Origin: Ruminococcus sp. CAG:403
Lineage (GTDB): Bacteria > Bacillota > Clostridia > Oscillospirales > Ruminococcaceae
Reading direction: 5' to 3'
Assembly (NCBI GenBank): GCA_000437255.1
Contig: FR899060.1
Coordinates: 1-6,732, forward strand
DNA: 6,732 nt
The notes beneath the pieces were generated by a model, which ran no database searches, was not told the origin of the DNA, and saw nothing but the letters and a program-made list of their open reading frames with translations. Every line of letters begins with the position of its first letter. Position 1 is the stretch's first letter. The position numbers were made by a program, and so were the translations under genes. This document shows positions 1-5,566 of this stretch, in pieces.

Positions 1-449
1 TTGCCCTGCCGCAATGCATTGAAATAGCCTTTCCAGCAGGCACAGATGCTTCCTGGAAGCAGCATACACGCCATCATCCGAATCGGAACCGCCAGTCCTT
101 CCTGATGAAAAAAATGCTGGCTGCATCCATTGGCAAATGCAACAACCAGCACCGTGACAACAGCACTCAGCCCAACACAAACCCAAATGGCATCCCGCAG
201 CACACGATTGGGATCTCCGACCGGTTTTCCGATTTCCTCCGACACCAGACGGCTGACGCAAAGAAAGGCATTGCCGCCTGCAATGGTGTTGGCAAGCGCA
301 AAAAAGGATCCCGTCAATGCCACAATGCCGACAATGGATGCGCCCACCTGCCGGGTAATCCAGACATTGAGCAGCATGGTGATGCTCTCCAGCACGAATT
401 GGAGCAACGTTAATTTTATGGTATCTCGTATCACACTGCTTCGCCGCAT
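1..449 (-). CDS. SpoVB/MATE-like polysaccharide flippase-type membrane protein (5' part, runs off left edge)
   Basis: This reading frame starts with ATG at 449-447 on the minus strand and stays open for 149 codons to the window edge, so only the N-terminal part is present. A strong ribosome binding site (AAAGGAG, + coordinates 458-464) lies 8 nt before the ATG. The protein begins with a short basic stretch (MRRSSVIR) and then hydrophobic segments at about residues 11-31, 39-57 and 87-106, as expected for a polytopic membrane protein. The pattern N-V-W-I-T-R-Q-V-G (28-36), a small-residue helix ending in GGNAFLCVSRLVSEEIGK (58-75), and GYFNALRQG (141-149) resemble the N-terminus of SpoVB and related flippases of the MOP superfamily (SpoVB, MurJ, MATE), which move lipid-linked or other substrates across the membrane. 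The assignment to SpoVB rather than a MATE drug exporter is by resemblance only. The gene diverges from the dockerin-like gene, and three Spo0A-like boxes lie 122-148 nt upstream of its start, on its own strand. Confidence 0.72.
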   Translation of the reverse strand, partial: MRRSSVIRDTIKLTLLQFVLESITMLLNVWITRQVGASIVGIVALTGSFFALANTIAGGNAFLCVSRLVSEEIGKPVGDPNRVLRDAIWVCVGLSAVVTVLVVAFANGCSQHFFHQEGLAVPIRMMACMLLPGSICACWKGYFNALRQG

Positions 450-476
450 GGTATGTGCTCCTTTCCTTCCTTTTTT

Positions 477-493
477 AGGAATGGTACCATCCT
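477..493. promoter_or_regulatory. Imperfect dyad around ATGGTACCAT in the leader of the minus-strand gene
   Basis: The 10-bp perfect palindrome ATGGTACCAT (481-490) is flanked by AGG (477-479) and CCT (491-493), with one extra A at 480. It lies 28 nt or more upstream of the minus-strand start codon, just above its ribosome binding site. A palindrome with almost no loop fits a protein operator better than an RNA hairpin. No regulator can be named. Confidence 0.25.
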
Positions 494-569
494 ATGCAGG
501 GCTTGTTTGGGATATGCAGCATTGATTTTGAATGAAATATGAACAGTAAAAGTATTTTCGTCCGATTGG

Positions 570-597
570 ATTCGACATAATTCGACAATATTCGACA
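570..597 (-). promoter_or_regulatory. Three tandem Spo0A-like boxes (TGTCGAA) at 10-bp period
   Basis: On the plus strand ATTCGACA occurs at 570-577, 580-587 and 590-597. Read on the minus strand this is three exact copies of TGTCGAA followed by T, starting every 10 bp. TGTCGAA is the core 0A box bound by the sporulation master regulator Spo0A, and tandem boxes 10 bp apart are the arrangement known from Spo0A-controlled promoters such as spoIIG. The boxes face the SpoVB-like gene, whose start lies 122 nt beyond the nearest box. I cannot fix a convincing sigma promoter between them: AATACT-like and CATATT-like -10 candidates exist, but without a good -35. Whether the site activates or represses is therefore open. 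Confidence 0.55.
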
Positions 598-723
598 TTC
601 ATTTCGAAAGCAATCTCATAGAAGCGCATTCTTTTCAAAGGGAAAACATCTAAAAAAGTGAATAAATAGCAAACGGCTCCCATACACCCATATGCGCTTC
701 ATCAGATTGAAAGCTTGTTTTTT

Positions 724-735
724 TACAATATTGTA
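724..735. promoter_or_regulatory. Perfect 12-bp palindrome TACAATATTGTA upstream of the dockerin-like gene
   Basis: TACAATATTGTA is fully self-complementary and has no loop. It lies 41 bp upstream of the -35 element of the promoter at 777-805, a position suited to an operator or activator site. The surrounding sequence is very AT-rich, so chance is a real alternative. Confidence 0.25.
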
Positions 736-776
736 CAAATGCTATAACAATTTACATTTTTCCTACCAAAATTTCG

Positions 777-805
777 TTGACAAGCTGCAAGCATCATGTT
801 ATACT
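777..805 (+). promoter_or_regulatory. Sigma-A promoter of the dockerin-like gene
   Basis: The -35 element TTGACA (777-782) matches consensus exactly. It is separated by 17 bp from the -10 element TATACT (800-805; 5 of 6), which is preceded by an extended -10 TG at 797-798. Transcription should start near 811-813, leaving a leader of about 87 nt before the start codon at 899. The promoter lies inside the open frame that extends upstream to an ATG at 692, which argues against that earlier start. Confidence 0.85.
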
Positions 806-811
806 AATACT

Positions 812-862
812 ATGATATCAATGATTTTTATTTTTATTTTGATATCATTCTTATCGATATCG
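812..862. promoter_or_regulatory. GATATC palindrome cluster in the dockerin-gene leader
   Basis: TGATATCA occurs at 813-820 and again at 840-847, and CGATATCG at 855-862; each is a perfect 8-bp palindrome. The first two also form a larger inverted repeat: ATGATATCAA (812-821) pairs with TTGATATCAT (839-848) across a 17-nt T-rich loop. The predicted transcription start falls at the first arm. The cluster could be a set of operators, or the RNA could form a 10-bp stem-loop at the very 5' end of the message, which often stabilises mRNA. No regulator is identified. Confidence 0.45.
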
Positions 863-898
863 TATCGAACCTGTATTTTAAGAAAGGGGTTTTGCTTT

Positions 899-1642
899 AT
901 GATGAAAACAAAAAAATGGTTCGCCGGTGGCATTGCTGCTGTTCTGACAGCAGTTTCTGCCATGACTTGTACAGCTGGCGCAGCTGATTTCCAAAAAGGC
1001 GATGTTGACAAAGATGGTCTGCTGACCTTTTGGGATGCGATGCTGGCTTTGGATGAACTTTGTGAACAAAGAGTCGGCAATCCTTCCATTCTAACAGATG
1101 AACAAAAAACACTGGCTGATATGAATGAGGATGGAAGTATCACATTTGAAGATTGCAATGCTATTTTAGAGGTAGCATTTGAGGAATACGATCTCAATTT
1201 CGATGGAGCTGTTACATTGGAAGATTTTGAATTGGCTGCAAATGCCTATGAATCTCTCAGAGAAAAAAATCCAGACCAAACCAAATTCACATTGGAAGAT
1301 TACGATGCTTCCTGTGGTTTAACAGAAGTACAATTTAAAATTGCATCATACTGGCCTTCTATAAACTGCAAACATGTATTCGATGCAGATCACATTCAAT
1401 ACGCTCTGCGGGATGGTCTTAATATTCCAGTTGGGGATGTCGATTTTGACGGAACCGTTTCATTGGATGATGCAGCAGCCATCCTGACCGAATATTCCGA
1501 GCGCATGGTTCACAATCCGACTATTTTGACGCCGCTGCAAAAGGTAGTGGCTGATTCCGACTTAAACGGTGTTATTACTTTAAGTGATGCAACAGATGCA
1601 TTGACCATCTATGCCAGAAGTGCTGTTGCCCCGCAAGCATAA
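899..1642 (+). CDS. Secreted dockerin-repeat protein without a catalytic domain
   Basis: This 247-residue protein starts at ATG 899 (or the adjacent in-frame ATG at 902), 9 nt after the site AGAAAGGGG (881-889). It has a signal peptide: KTKK (3-6), a hydrophobic core (about 8-22) and a likely signal peptidase I site after A26-G-A28. The mature part contains F-hand/dockerin calcium loops (DxDxDG-like, with Asp at position 12) at residues 35-46, 74-85, 98-109, 180-191 and 219-230. Residues 34-94 and 179-239 align without gaps at about 26 of 61 identical positions, including GDVDxDG and the linker NPxILT, so they are duplicated two-loop dockerin-like modules. Residues 98-170 look like a third module whose second loop (about 150-161) has lost its acidic ligands. 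In cellulosomal Firmicutes, dockerins bind cohesins on scaffoldins or the cell surface. Here no enzyme, cohesin or carbohydrate-binding domain is visible, so the role is unknown. The gene is visibly more AT-rich than its neighbours and has no clear terminator. Confidence 0.85.
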   Translation: MMKTKKWFAGGIAAVLTAVSAMTCTAGAADFQKGDVDKDGLLTFWDAMLALDELCEQRVGNPSILTDEQKTLADMNEDGSITFEDCNAILEVAFEEYDLNFDGAVTLEDFELAANAYESLREKNPDQTKFTLEDYDASCGLTEVQFKIASYWPSINCKHVFDADHIQYALRDGLNIPVGDVDFDGTVSLDDAAAILTEYSERMVHNPTILTPLQKVVADSDLNGVITLSDATDALTIYARSAVAPQA

Positions 1643-1659
1643 AAATTCCAAAAAAGCGC

Positions 1660-1688
1660 TTGACAAACCTCTTATTCTGTGCTATAAT
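1660..1688 (+). promoter_or_regulatory. Perfect-consensus sigma-A promoter of rpmE
   Basis: TTGACA (1660-1665) and TATAAT (1683-1688) both match consensus exactly and are 17 bp apart. The -35 element begins 18 bp after the stop codon of the dockerin-like gene. Transcription should begin near 1694-1696. Such a strong promoter fits a ribosomal protein gene. Confidence 0.93.
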
Positions 1689-1694
1689 AAAAAA

Positions 1695-1803
1695 CCGTGA
1701 TGGCTGCTGCCATTGCATGGATCAGAAAAAACAGGACTACTGTCAGCATATTGGCTGATGGGCTGCTGTCAATAGCATTACAGGATAGAAAGAGGTGACA
1801 ATC
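1695..1803 (+). promoter_or_regulatory. Structured leader of rpmE (candidate L31 ribosomal leader)
   Basis: About 109 nt separate the predicted transcript start from the rpmE ATG. Two hairpins can be drawn. The first is AUGGC/GCCAU (1700-1704 with 1709-1713, loop UGCU, extendable by two G-U pairs). The second is an 8-bp stem pairing 1740-1747 with 1754-1761 around a 6-nt loop. Blocks 1699-1718 and 1757-1778 are imperfect direct repeats sharing a GGCTGCTG core. Autoregulatory leaders are known for L31 genes in several bacterial groups, so feedback by L31 is a reasonable inference, but I cannot match this leader to a described motif. Confidence 0.4.
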
Positions 1804-2007
1804 ATGAAGGAAGGTCTGCATCCCGTATTTGAAAAGACCACCATTACTTGCCACTGCGGAAATGTAATGGAAACCATGTCCGTTAAGAAGGACATCAAGG
1901 TTGAAATTTGTTCCAAGTGCCATCCCTTCTTTACCGGAAAGCAGAAGCTGGTTGATACCGGCGGACGTGTTGACCGTTTCAAGAAGCGTTTCAATATGGA
2001 CAAGTAA
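1804..2007 (+). CDS. rpmE: 50S ribosomal protein L31, zinc-binding form
   Basis: The gene encodes L31, a small protein of the large ribosomal subunit located at the central protuberance, where it helps form the bridge to the small subunit. The 67-residue product has the family start MKEGLHPVF and the four cysteines of the zinc-ribbon form, C16-x-C18 and C36-x-x-C39, followed by HPFFTGKQKLVDTGGRVDRF, which is diagnostic. The length is normal. The ATG at 1804 is preferred to the GTG at 1795: the GTG lies inside the ribosome binding site AGAGGTGA, and the 6-nt spacing from AGGTG suits 1804. The gene has its own consensus promoter and ends at a strong terminator, so it is mainly monocistronic. 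Because it keeps its cysteines it is the zinc-dependent paralogue; a zinc-free L31 may exist elsewhere in the genome. Confidence 0.98.
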   Translation: MKEGLHPVFEKTTITCHCGNVMETMSVKKDIKVEICSKCHPFFTGKQKLVDTGGRVDRFKKRFNMDK

Positions 2008-2020
2008 GCAATCAAAAATA

Positions 2021-2052
2021 AAAAAGGACGGTAATCGTTTACCGTCCTTTTT
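2021..2052 (+). terminator. Rho-independent terminator after rpmE
   Basis: GGACGGTAA (2026-2034) pairs perfectly with TTACCGTCC (2039-2047) around the 4-nt loop TCGT. An A-run (2021-2025) lies before the stem and a T-run (2048-2052) after it. The stem starts 18 nt after the rpmE stop codon. The symmetric A and T runs would let it work in both directions. Confidence 0.95.
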
Positions 2053-2078
2053 GTCTACCTCTGAAAAAGGAGCTGCTT

Positions 2079-2714
2079 ATGGGATATCGTACCATTGCCC
2101 AGCCTGTTTCTGCAACTTATATCGAAAAAAAATCAGAATTCATCGCACAGCTTCAGCCAGTGCAAACCGCTGAGGAAGCCATTGCCTTTCTGGATTCTGT
2201 TCGCCGGGCGCACCGAAAAGCACGGCACAACGTCTATGCCTATCTGGTACGGGAACAAAACACCTCCCGTTATTCCGATGACGGAGAACCGCAGGGCACT
2301 GCCGGCATGCCGGTTCTGGATGTCCTGCAAAAAAATCACTTGACCGATGTCTGCTGTGTCGTTACCCGTTACTTTGGCGGCATTCTGTTGGGCGGAGGCG
2401 GATTGGTGCGTGCCTACTCGCACAGCACTGCCATGGCAGTCGAAGCCGCCTCTATTTTGGAAATGCGCCGCTGCATTCCGCTGACGCTCACCATGGATTA
2501 CACCATGTATGGAAAAGTTTCCTACTGCCTGCCGCAGTTTGAAGTGATTCAAACAGATTCCAGCTTTGACACCATGGTAACCCTATCCATTCTGGTGCAG
2601 GAGCCGCAGGCGCTCGCCTTACAGGAACACCTCATCGACTTGTCCAACGGCACCATTCAAATTCAGGTTGGAGAAGCCTATGATGCTGATTTTTCTGCTG
2701 TCTGCAAGCCATAA
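2079..2714 (+). CDS. YigZ/IMPACT-family protein (UPF0029 with DUF1949-type C-terminus)
   Basis: The 211-residue product belongs to the YigZ/IMPACT family. Conserved blocks are A48-R-H-N-V-Y-A-Y55, Y65-SDDGEPQGTAGMPVLDVL (65-83) and VTRYFGGILLGGGGLVRAY (95-113). They make up the N-terminal IMPACT domain (about 1-125). Residues about 135-195 fit the small ferredoxin-like second domain of bacterial members. The eukaryotic relative IMPACT/YIH1 inhibits GCN2 kinase activation; bacterial proteins have been linked to translation or nucleic acid binding, but no reaction is established. The glycine-rich motif usually reads YFGGIKLGAGGL, so this copy differs at two positions (K to L, A to G). The ATG at 2079 has AAGGAG (2067-2072) 6 nt upstream. 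No clear promoter is visible between the rpmE terminator and this start, so expression may depend on read-through or on a promoter within rpmE. Confidence 0.93.
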   Translation: MGYRTIAQPVSATYIEKKSEFIAQLQPVQTAEEAIAFLDSVRRAHRKARHNVYAYLVREQNTSRYSDDGEPQGTAGMPVLDVLQKNHLTDVCCVVTRYFGGILLGGGGLVRAYSHSTAMAVEAASILEMRRCIPLTLTMDYTMYGKVSYCLPQFEVIQTDSSFDTMVTLSILVQEPQALALQEHLIDLSNGTIQIQVGEAYDADFSAVCKP

Positions 2715-2741
2715 AAAATCAATCAAAATTTTTAGAGGAGT

Positions 2742-2770
2742 TTTACAGGCAGACTGCGTATAATTATATA
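2742..2770 (+). promoter_or_regulatory. Probable promoter of the dgt-dnaG-rpoD operon
   Basis: The 105-bp gap before the operon holds TTTACA (2742-2747; 5 of 6) spaced 17 bp from TATATA (2765-2770), and a perfect TATAAT at 2759-2764 that lacks a well-placed -35 element. One of these -10 elements probably serves the operon; the sequence does not decide which. The leader would be about 45-50 nt. Confidence 0.5.
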
Positions 2771-2819
2771 GATAGCGAATGTTTCCACGCAAACCGAACC
2801 AAGAAGGTGAGATTTTCCA

Positions 2820-3809
2820 ATGACCATTCGAGAAGAGCTGGAACAGCAACAACATATCATCCTGCACCCCGATGCCTGCCGCTGCTTTGGAAGCGGTAAC
2901 CGCATGCGGAAAGAAGAGCCTTGTCCCTATCGCACTGCCTTTCAGCGAGATCGGGATCGTATCCTGCACTGCAACGCCTTTCGGCGACTCAAACGAAAAA
3001 CACAGGTGTTTCTCTCTCCTTCCGGCGATCATTACCGAACACGGCTGACGCATACGCTGGAAGTTGCCCAAATTGCACGCACCATTTCCCGTGCGCTGCA
3101 TCTCAATGAAGATCTAACAGAAGCCATTGCGCTGGGGCATGATCTGGGACACTCTCCATTTGGACACAGCGGAGAAGCCATTCTAAACCGCATCTGTCCG
3201 CATGGATACCGTCATTATGAGCAAAGTCTCCGGGTCGTAGATTTCATCGAACGCTCCGGAAAAGGGCTGAATCTAACAGAAGAAGTCCGAAACGGCATCT
3301 TATGCCATACCAACCGCATTGCTGACACCAAGGAAGGCAACGTCGTTCGACTGGCAGACCGCATTGCCTATATCAATCACGATATTGAAGATGCCATCCG
3401 TGCCGGAATTCTGTCAGAAGAGCAGCTCCCTGCCGCTTGTACCAGCGTGCTTGGCACCAGCAAAACCAGCCGCATTACAACATTGGTGGCTGCTGTTGTG
3501 GAACACGGCACCGAAACCATCGGCATGGATCCGATGATTCAGCAGGCGGAAGACCAACTGCATGCATTTCTATTTGAAGCTGTTTACCACAACCCCGTCG
3601 CCAAGCAGGAAGAATCAAAAGCCGAACTGCTGATTGAAACCTTATATCGGTACTTCCTACAGCATCCAACTGCCATGTCTCCGGACTACCAAGCCATTGC
3701 AGAACGGTTTGATCTAGACCGTGCTGTTTGCGATTACATATCCGGCATGAGTGACGGTTATGCAGTAGATTTGTACACCGATCTGTTTATCCCGAAAAAT
3801 TGGAAGTAG
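2820..3809 (+). CDS. dgt: Deoxyguanosinetriphosphate triphosphohydrolase-like HD protein
   Basis: The 329-residue protein is a short-form dGTPase-like HD-domain hydrolase. Family members cleave dNTPs, classically dGTP, to the deoxynucleoside plus triphosphate, and so control DNA precursor pools in the cytosol. The N-terminal signature YRTAFQRDRDRILHCNAFRRL (37-57) leads into KTQV. The metal-binding HD residues are H78 (in RLTHTLEVAQIAR), H107-D108 (in ALGHDLGHSPFGHSGE) and D180 (in VRLADRIAYINHDIEDAIRAG); all are intact. At about 330 residues it matches the short bacterial class, not the about 500-residue E. coli enzyme, so substrate preference cannot be assumed. The start ATG has AAGGTGA (2804-2810) 9 nt upstream. 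The stop codon overlaps the ribosome binding site of dnaG, indicating translational coupling. The order dgt-dnaG-rpoD is common in clostridia. Confidence 0.95.
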   Translation: MTIREELEQQQHIILHPDACRCFGSGNRMRKEEPCPYRTAFQRDRDRILHCNAFRRLKRKTQVFLSPSGDHYRTRLTHTLEVAQIARTISRALHLNEDLTEAIALGHDLGHSPFGHSGEAILNRICPHGYRHYEQSLRVVDFIERSGKGLNLTEEVRNGILCHTNRIADTKEGNVVRLADRIAYINHDIEDAIRAGILSEEQLPAACTSVLGTSKTSRITTLVAAVVEHGTETIGMDPMIQQAEDQLHAFLFEAVYHNPVAKQEESKAELLIETLYRYFLQHPTAMSPDYQAIAERFDLDRAVCDYISGMSDGYAVDLYTDLFIPKNWK

Positions 3810-3820
3810 GTGATACAGCA

Positions 3821-5548
3821 TTGACATTTTCTGACGATTTTTTAGAACAGATTCGATCTGCCAATCCCATTGAAACGGTTATGCAGTCCTACGTACACCT
3901 TCTTCGGCGCGGAAGAAATTATGTGTGCAACTGTCCGTTTCATTCAGAGAAGACACCTTCCTGCACCATATTTCCGGAAACGCAAAGCTTTTATTGCTTT
4001 GGATGCGGTGCCGGCGGAGATGTCATTACTTTCATCCGGCGCATGGAAAACCTGGAGTTCGTGGATGCTGTCAAACTGCTGGCACAGCGCAGCGGACTGG
4101 AAGTCCCAGACAGCAAGGAAGCAGACCGCATCTCGCAAGTACGTATTCGTACGCTTTCCATCAACCGGGAAGCAGCGAATTTCTATTACCGCAACCTCTC
4201 CGGTGCAGACAAACGAGGCTTACAGTACTTTGCCTCCCGTCGCCTCTCTCCAGCAACGATTAAAAAATACGGACTTGGCTATGCGCCGGATGCATGGAGT
4301 CAGCTTTCCGACTATCTGTTGAAAAAGGGCTACACCAAAGAGGAACTGCTCACAGCAGGCGTTGCCAAAGCGGGACGAAACGGCGGCATCTACGATATGT
4401 TCCGGGGACGTGTCATGTTTCCGATTGTCGATGTACGGGGCAATGTGATTGGATTTGGCGGACGGGTTCTGGATCAAAGCCAGCCCAAGTATCTCAATAC
4501 AGCAAAAACACCGGTTTTTGATAAGGGCAGCAATTTGTTCTCCCTGAATTTTGCCAAGAACTCTAACTCTGCCATTATGATTCTGGCGGAAGGCTACATG
4601 GATGTCATTGCCATCAATCAGGCAGGCTTTTCCAATGTCGTTGCCACGCTGGGAACTGCCATTACATCGGAACAGGCACGTAAAATCGGACAGTACGCCA
4701 AAGAGGTGGTCATTGCCTATGACAGCGACACCGCCGGACAAACTGCCACACAGCGTGCCATTCACCATTTCAGCGATGCTGGCATCACCACCCGTATCCT
4801 GCACATGGAAGGCGCCAAAGACCCCGATGAATTCATCAAGACCTTCGGCGCAGACCGCTTCCGGCTTTTGGTGGAAGCGGCCGGCGATGCCATCAACTTC
4901 CGGCTGGATCAATGCGAGAAAGGATTGGATCTGCAGACAGAAGCCGGACGGGTGCAGCTGCTGAAGCGGCTGGTGGACGTATTGGCAGCCATTCCCAATG
5001 AGCTGGAACGGGAAGTGTATATTTCCCGAACGGCACAAAAATGGGAAGTGGATGGAACCGTTTTACGCACACAGATTCAGCGGCGACTGCGTGCTTCCAA
5101 AAAGATTCAGCAAAGCAAAGCCTGGAAAGATGTCATTCACCATACGGTGCAGCCGCAGCCAGGCGCATCAATTTCCAATGCGCAGCTTTGCCGGCTGCGT
5201 GCGCAGGAGCGAATTCTCTGCTATCTGCTCAACCACCCGGAAGCCGGAAAAGATCTGCAAAATGATCTGCCGGCGGAACAATTTTCCGATTCTCTGTATC
5301 AGCGTCTGTATCAGCACATTTGCACGACAACGCAAGTTTCTTCCCTTAGCCGTGTATTTTCAGACGAAGAGATGGGAAAAATAAGCGGGATCACCGCAAA
5401 ATATACCGATATTCCGGTCACGGAAGCTGATGTACAGGAGTGCATCACGCTGCTGCAAGAACCGCCGGAATCCGAAATCAAAAACGACCAAGATCTGCTG
5501 CGATTGGTGCAGGCAAACCCCAAACACCGCCAATCCAGCGAATGGTAG
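3821..5548 (+). CDS. dnaG: DNA primase
   Basis: DnaG synthesises the short RNA primers used in DNA replication and works with the replicative helicase at the fork. The 575-residue product has the N-terminal CHC2 zinc ribbon with ligands C38, H41, C59 and C62 (CPFH...CFGCGAGGDVITF). A central catalytic core follows (about 115-245, including GFGGRV and KYLNT). The TOPRIM domain carries the acidic triad E257 (in LAEGYMDV) and D301/D303 (in IAYDSDTAG). A less conserved C-terminal helicase-interacting region (about 435-575) completes it. Length is normal for the family. I choose TTG at 3821 as the start: AGGTGA (3808-3813) lies 7 nt before it, and it gives the usual short N-terminus before FLEQIRSANPIETVM. 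An upstream in-frame TTG at 3800 lacks such a site and would overlap dgt. The site overlaps the dgt stop codon, and the weak TTG start fits the low primase dosage known from this operon type. Confidence 0.97.
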   Translation: MTFSDDFLEQIRSANPIETVMQSYVHLLRRGRNYVCNCPFHSEKTPSCTIFPETQSFYCFGCGAGGDVITFIRRMENLEFVDAVKLLAQRSGLEVPDSKEADRISQVRIRTLSINREAANFYYRNLSGADKRGLQYFASRRLSPATIKKYGLGYAPDAWSQLSDYLLKKGYTKEELLTAGVAKAGRNGGIYDMFRGRVMFPIVDVRGNVIGFGGRVLDQSQPKYLNTAKTPVFDKGSNLFSLNFAKNSNSAIMILAEGYMDVIAINQAGFSNVVATLGTAITSEQARKIGQYAKEVVIAYDSDTAGQTATQRAIHHFSDAGITTRILHMEGAKDPDEFIKTFGADRFRLLVEAAGDAINFRLDQCEKGLDLQTEAGRVQLLKRLVDVLAAIPNELEREVYISRTAQKWEVDGTVLRTQIQRRLRASKKIQQSKAWKDVIHHTVQPQPGASISNAQLCRLRAQERILCYLLNHPEAGKDLQNDLPAEQFSDSLYQRLYQHICTTTQVSSLSRVFSDEEMGKISGITAKYTDIPVTEADVQECITLLQEPPESEIKNDQDLLRLVQANPKHRQSSEW

Positions 5549-5566
5549 GAAAGGAAGTCGATCACA

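Noticed and set aside
105..525. Plus-strand open frames across 105-413 and 130-525
   Set aside because: They lie opposite the SpoVB-like gene, have unlikely composition, and lack family motifs or good ribosome binding sites.
492..683. Minus-strand open frame of 63 codons upstream of the SpoVB-like gene
   Set aside because: It runs straight through the Spo0A-like boxes and the leader, shows no recognisable domain, and has no convincing ribosome binding site.
692..898. Upstream extension of the dockerin-like gene to an ATG at 692 (316 residues)
   Set aside because: The extension contains the consensus promoter and the leader, encodes low-complexity residues, and would bury the signal peptide. 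The ATG at 899 has a good ribosome binding site.
1619..1650. A terminator at the end of the dockerin-like gene
   Set aside because: The short TTGC/GCAA stem (1626-1629 with 1633-1636) is inside the coding sequence and is followed by A-residues, not a T-run.
1970..1998. A promoter inside rpmE (TTGACC, 17 bp, AATATG) for the YigZ-family gene
   Set aside because: The -10 matches only 3 of 6 positions and the sequence is constrained by coding, so it is not listed as a feature.
2715..2734. A possible terminator after the YigZ-family gene
   Set aside because: Only a weak A/T stem (AAAAAT with ATTTTT) can be drawn, with no GC pairs, so termination is not supported.
3800..3820. TTG at 3800 as the start of dnaG
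   Set aside because: There is no suitable ribosome binding site upstream, and it would add seven residues not expected in the family; the TTG at 3821 is better supported.
4220..5038. Long minus-strand open frame (272 codons) opposite dnaG
   Set aside because: It mirrors conserved dnaG codons, including the TOPRIM region, and has a cysteine- and histidine-rich composition typical of an antisense shadow.
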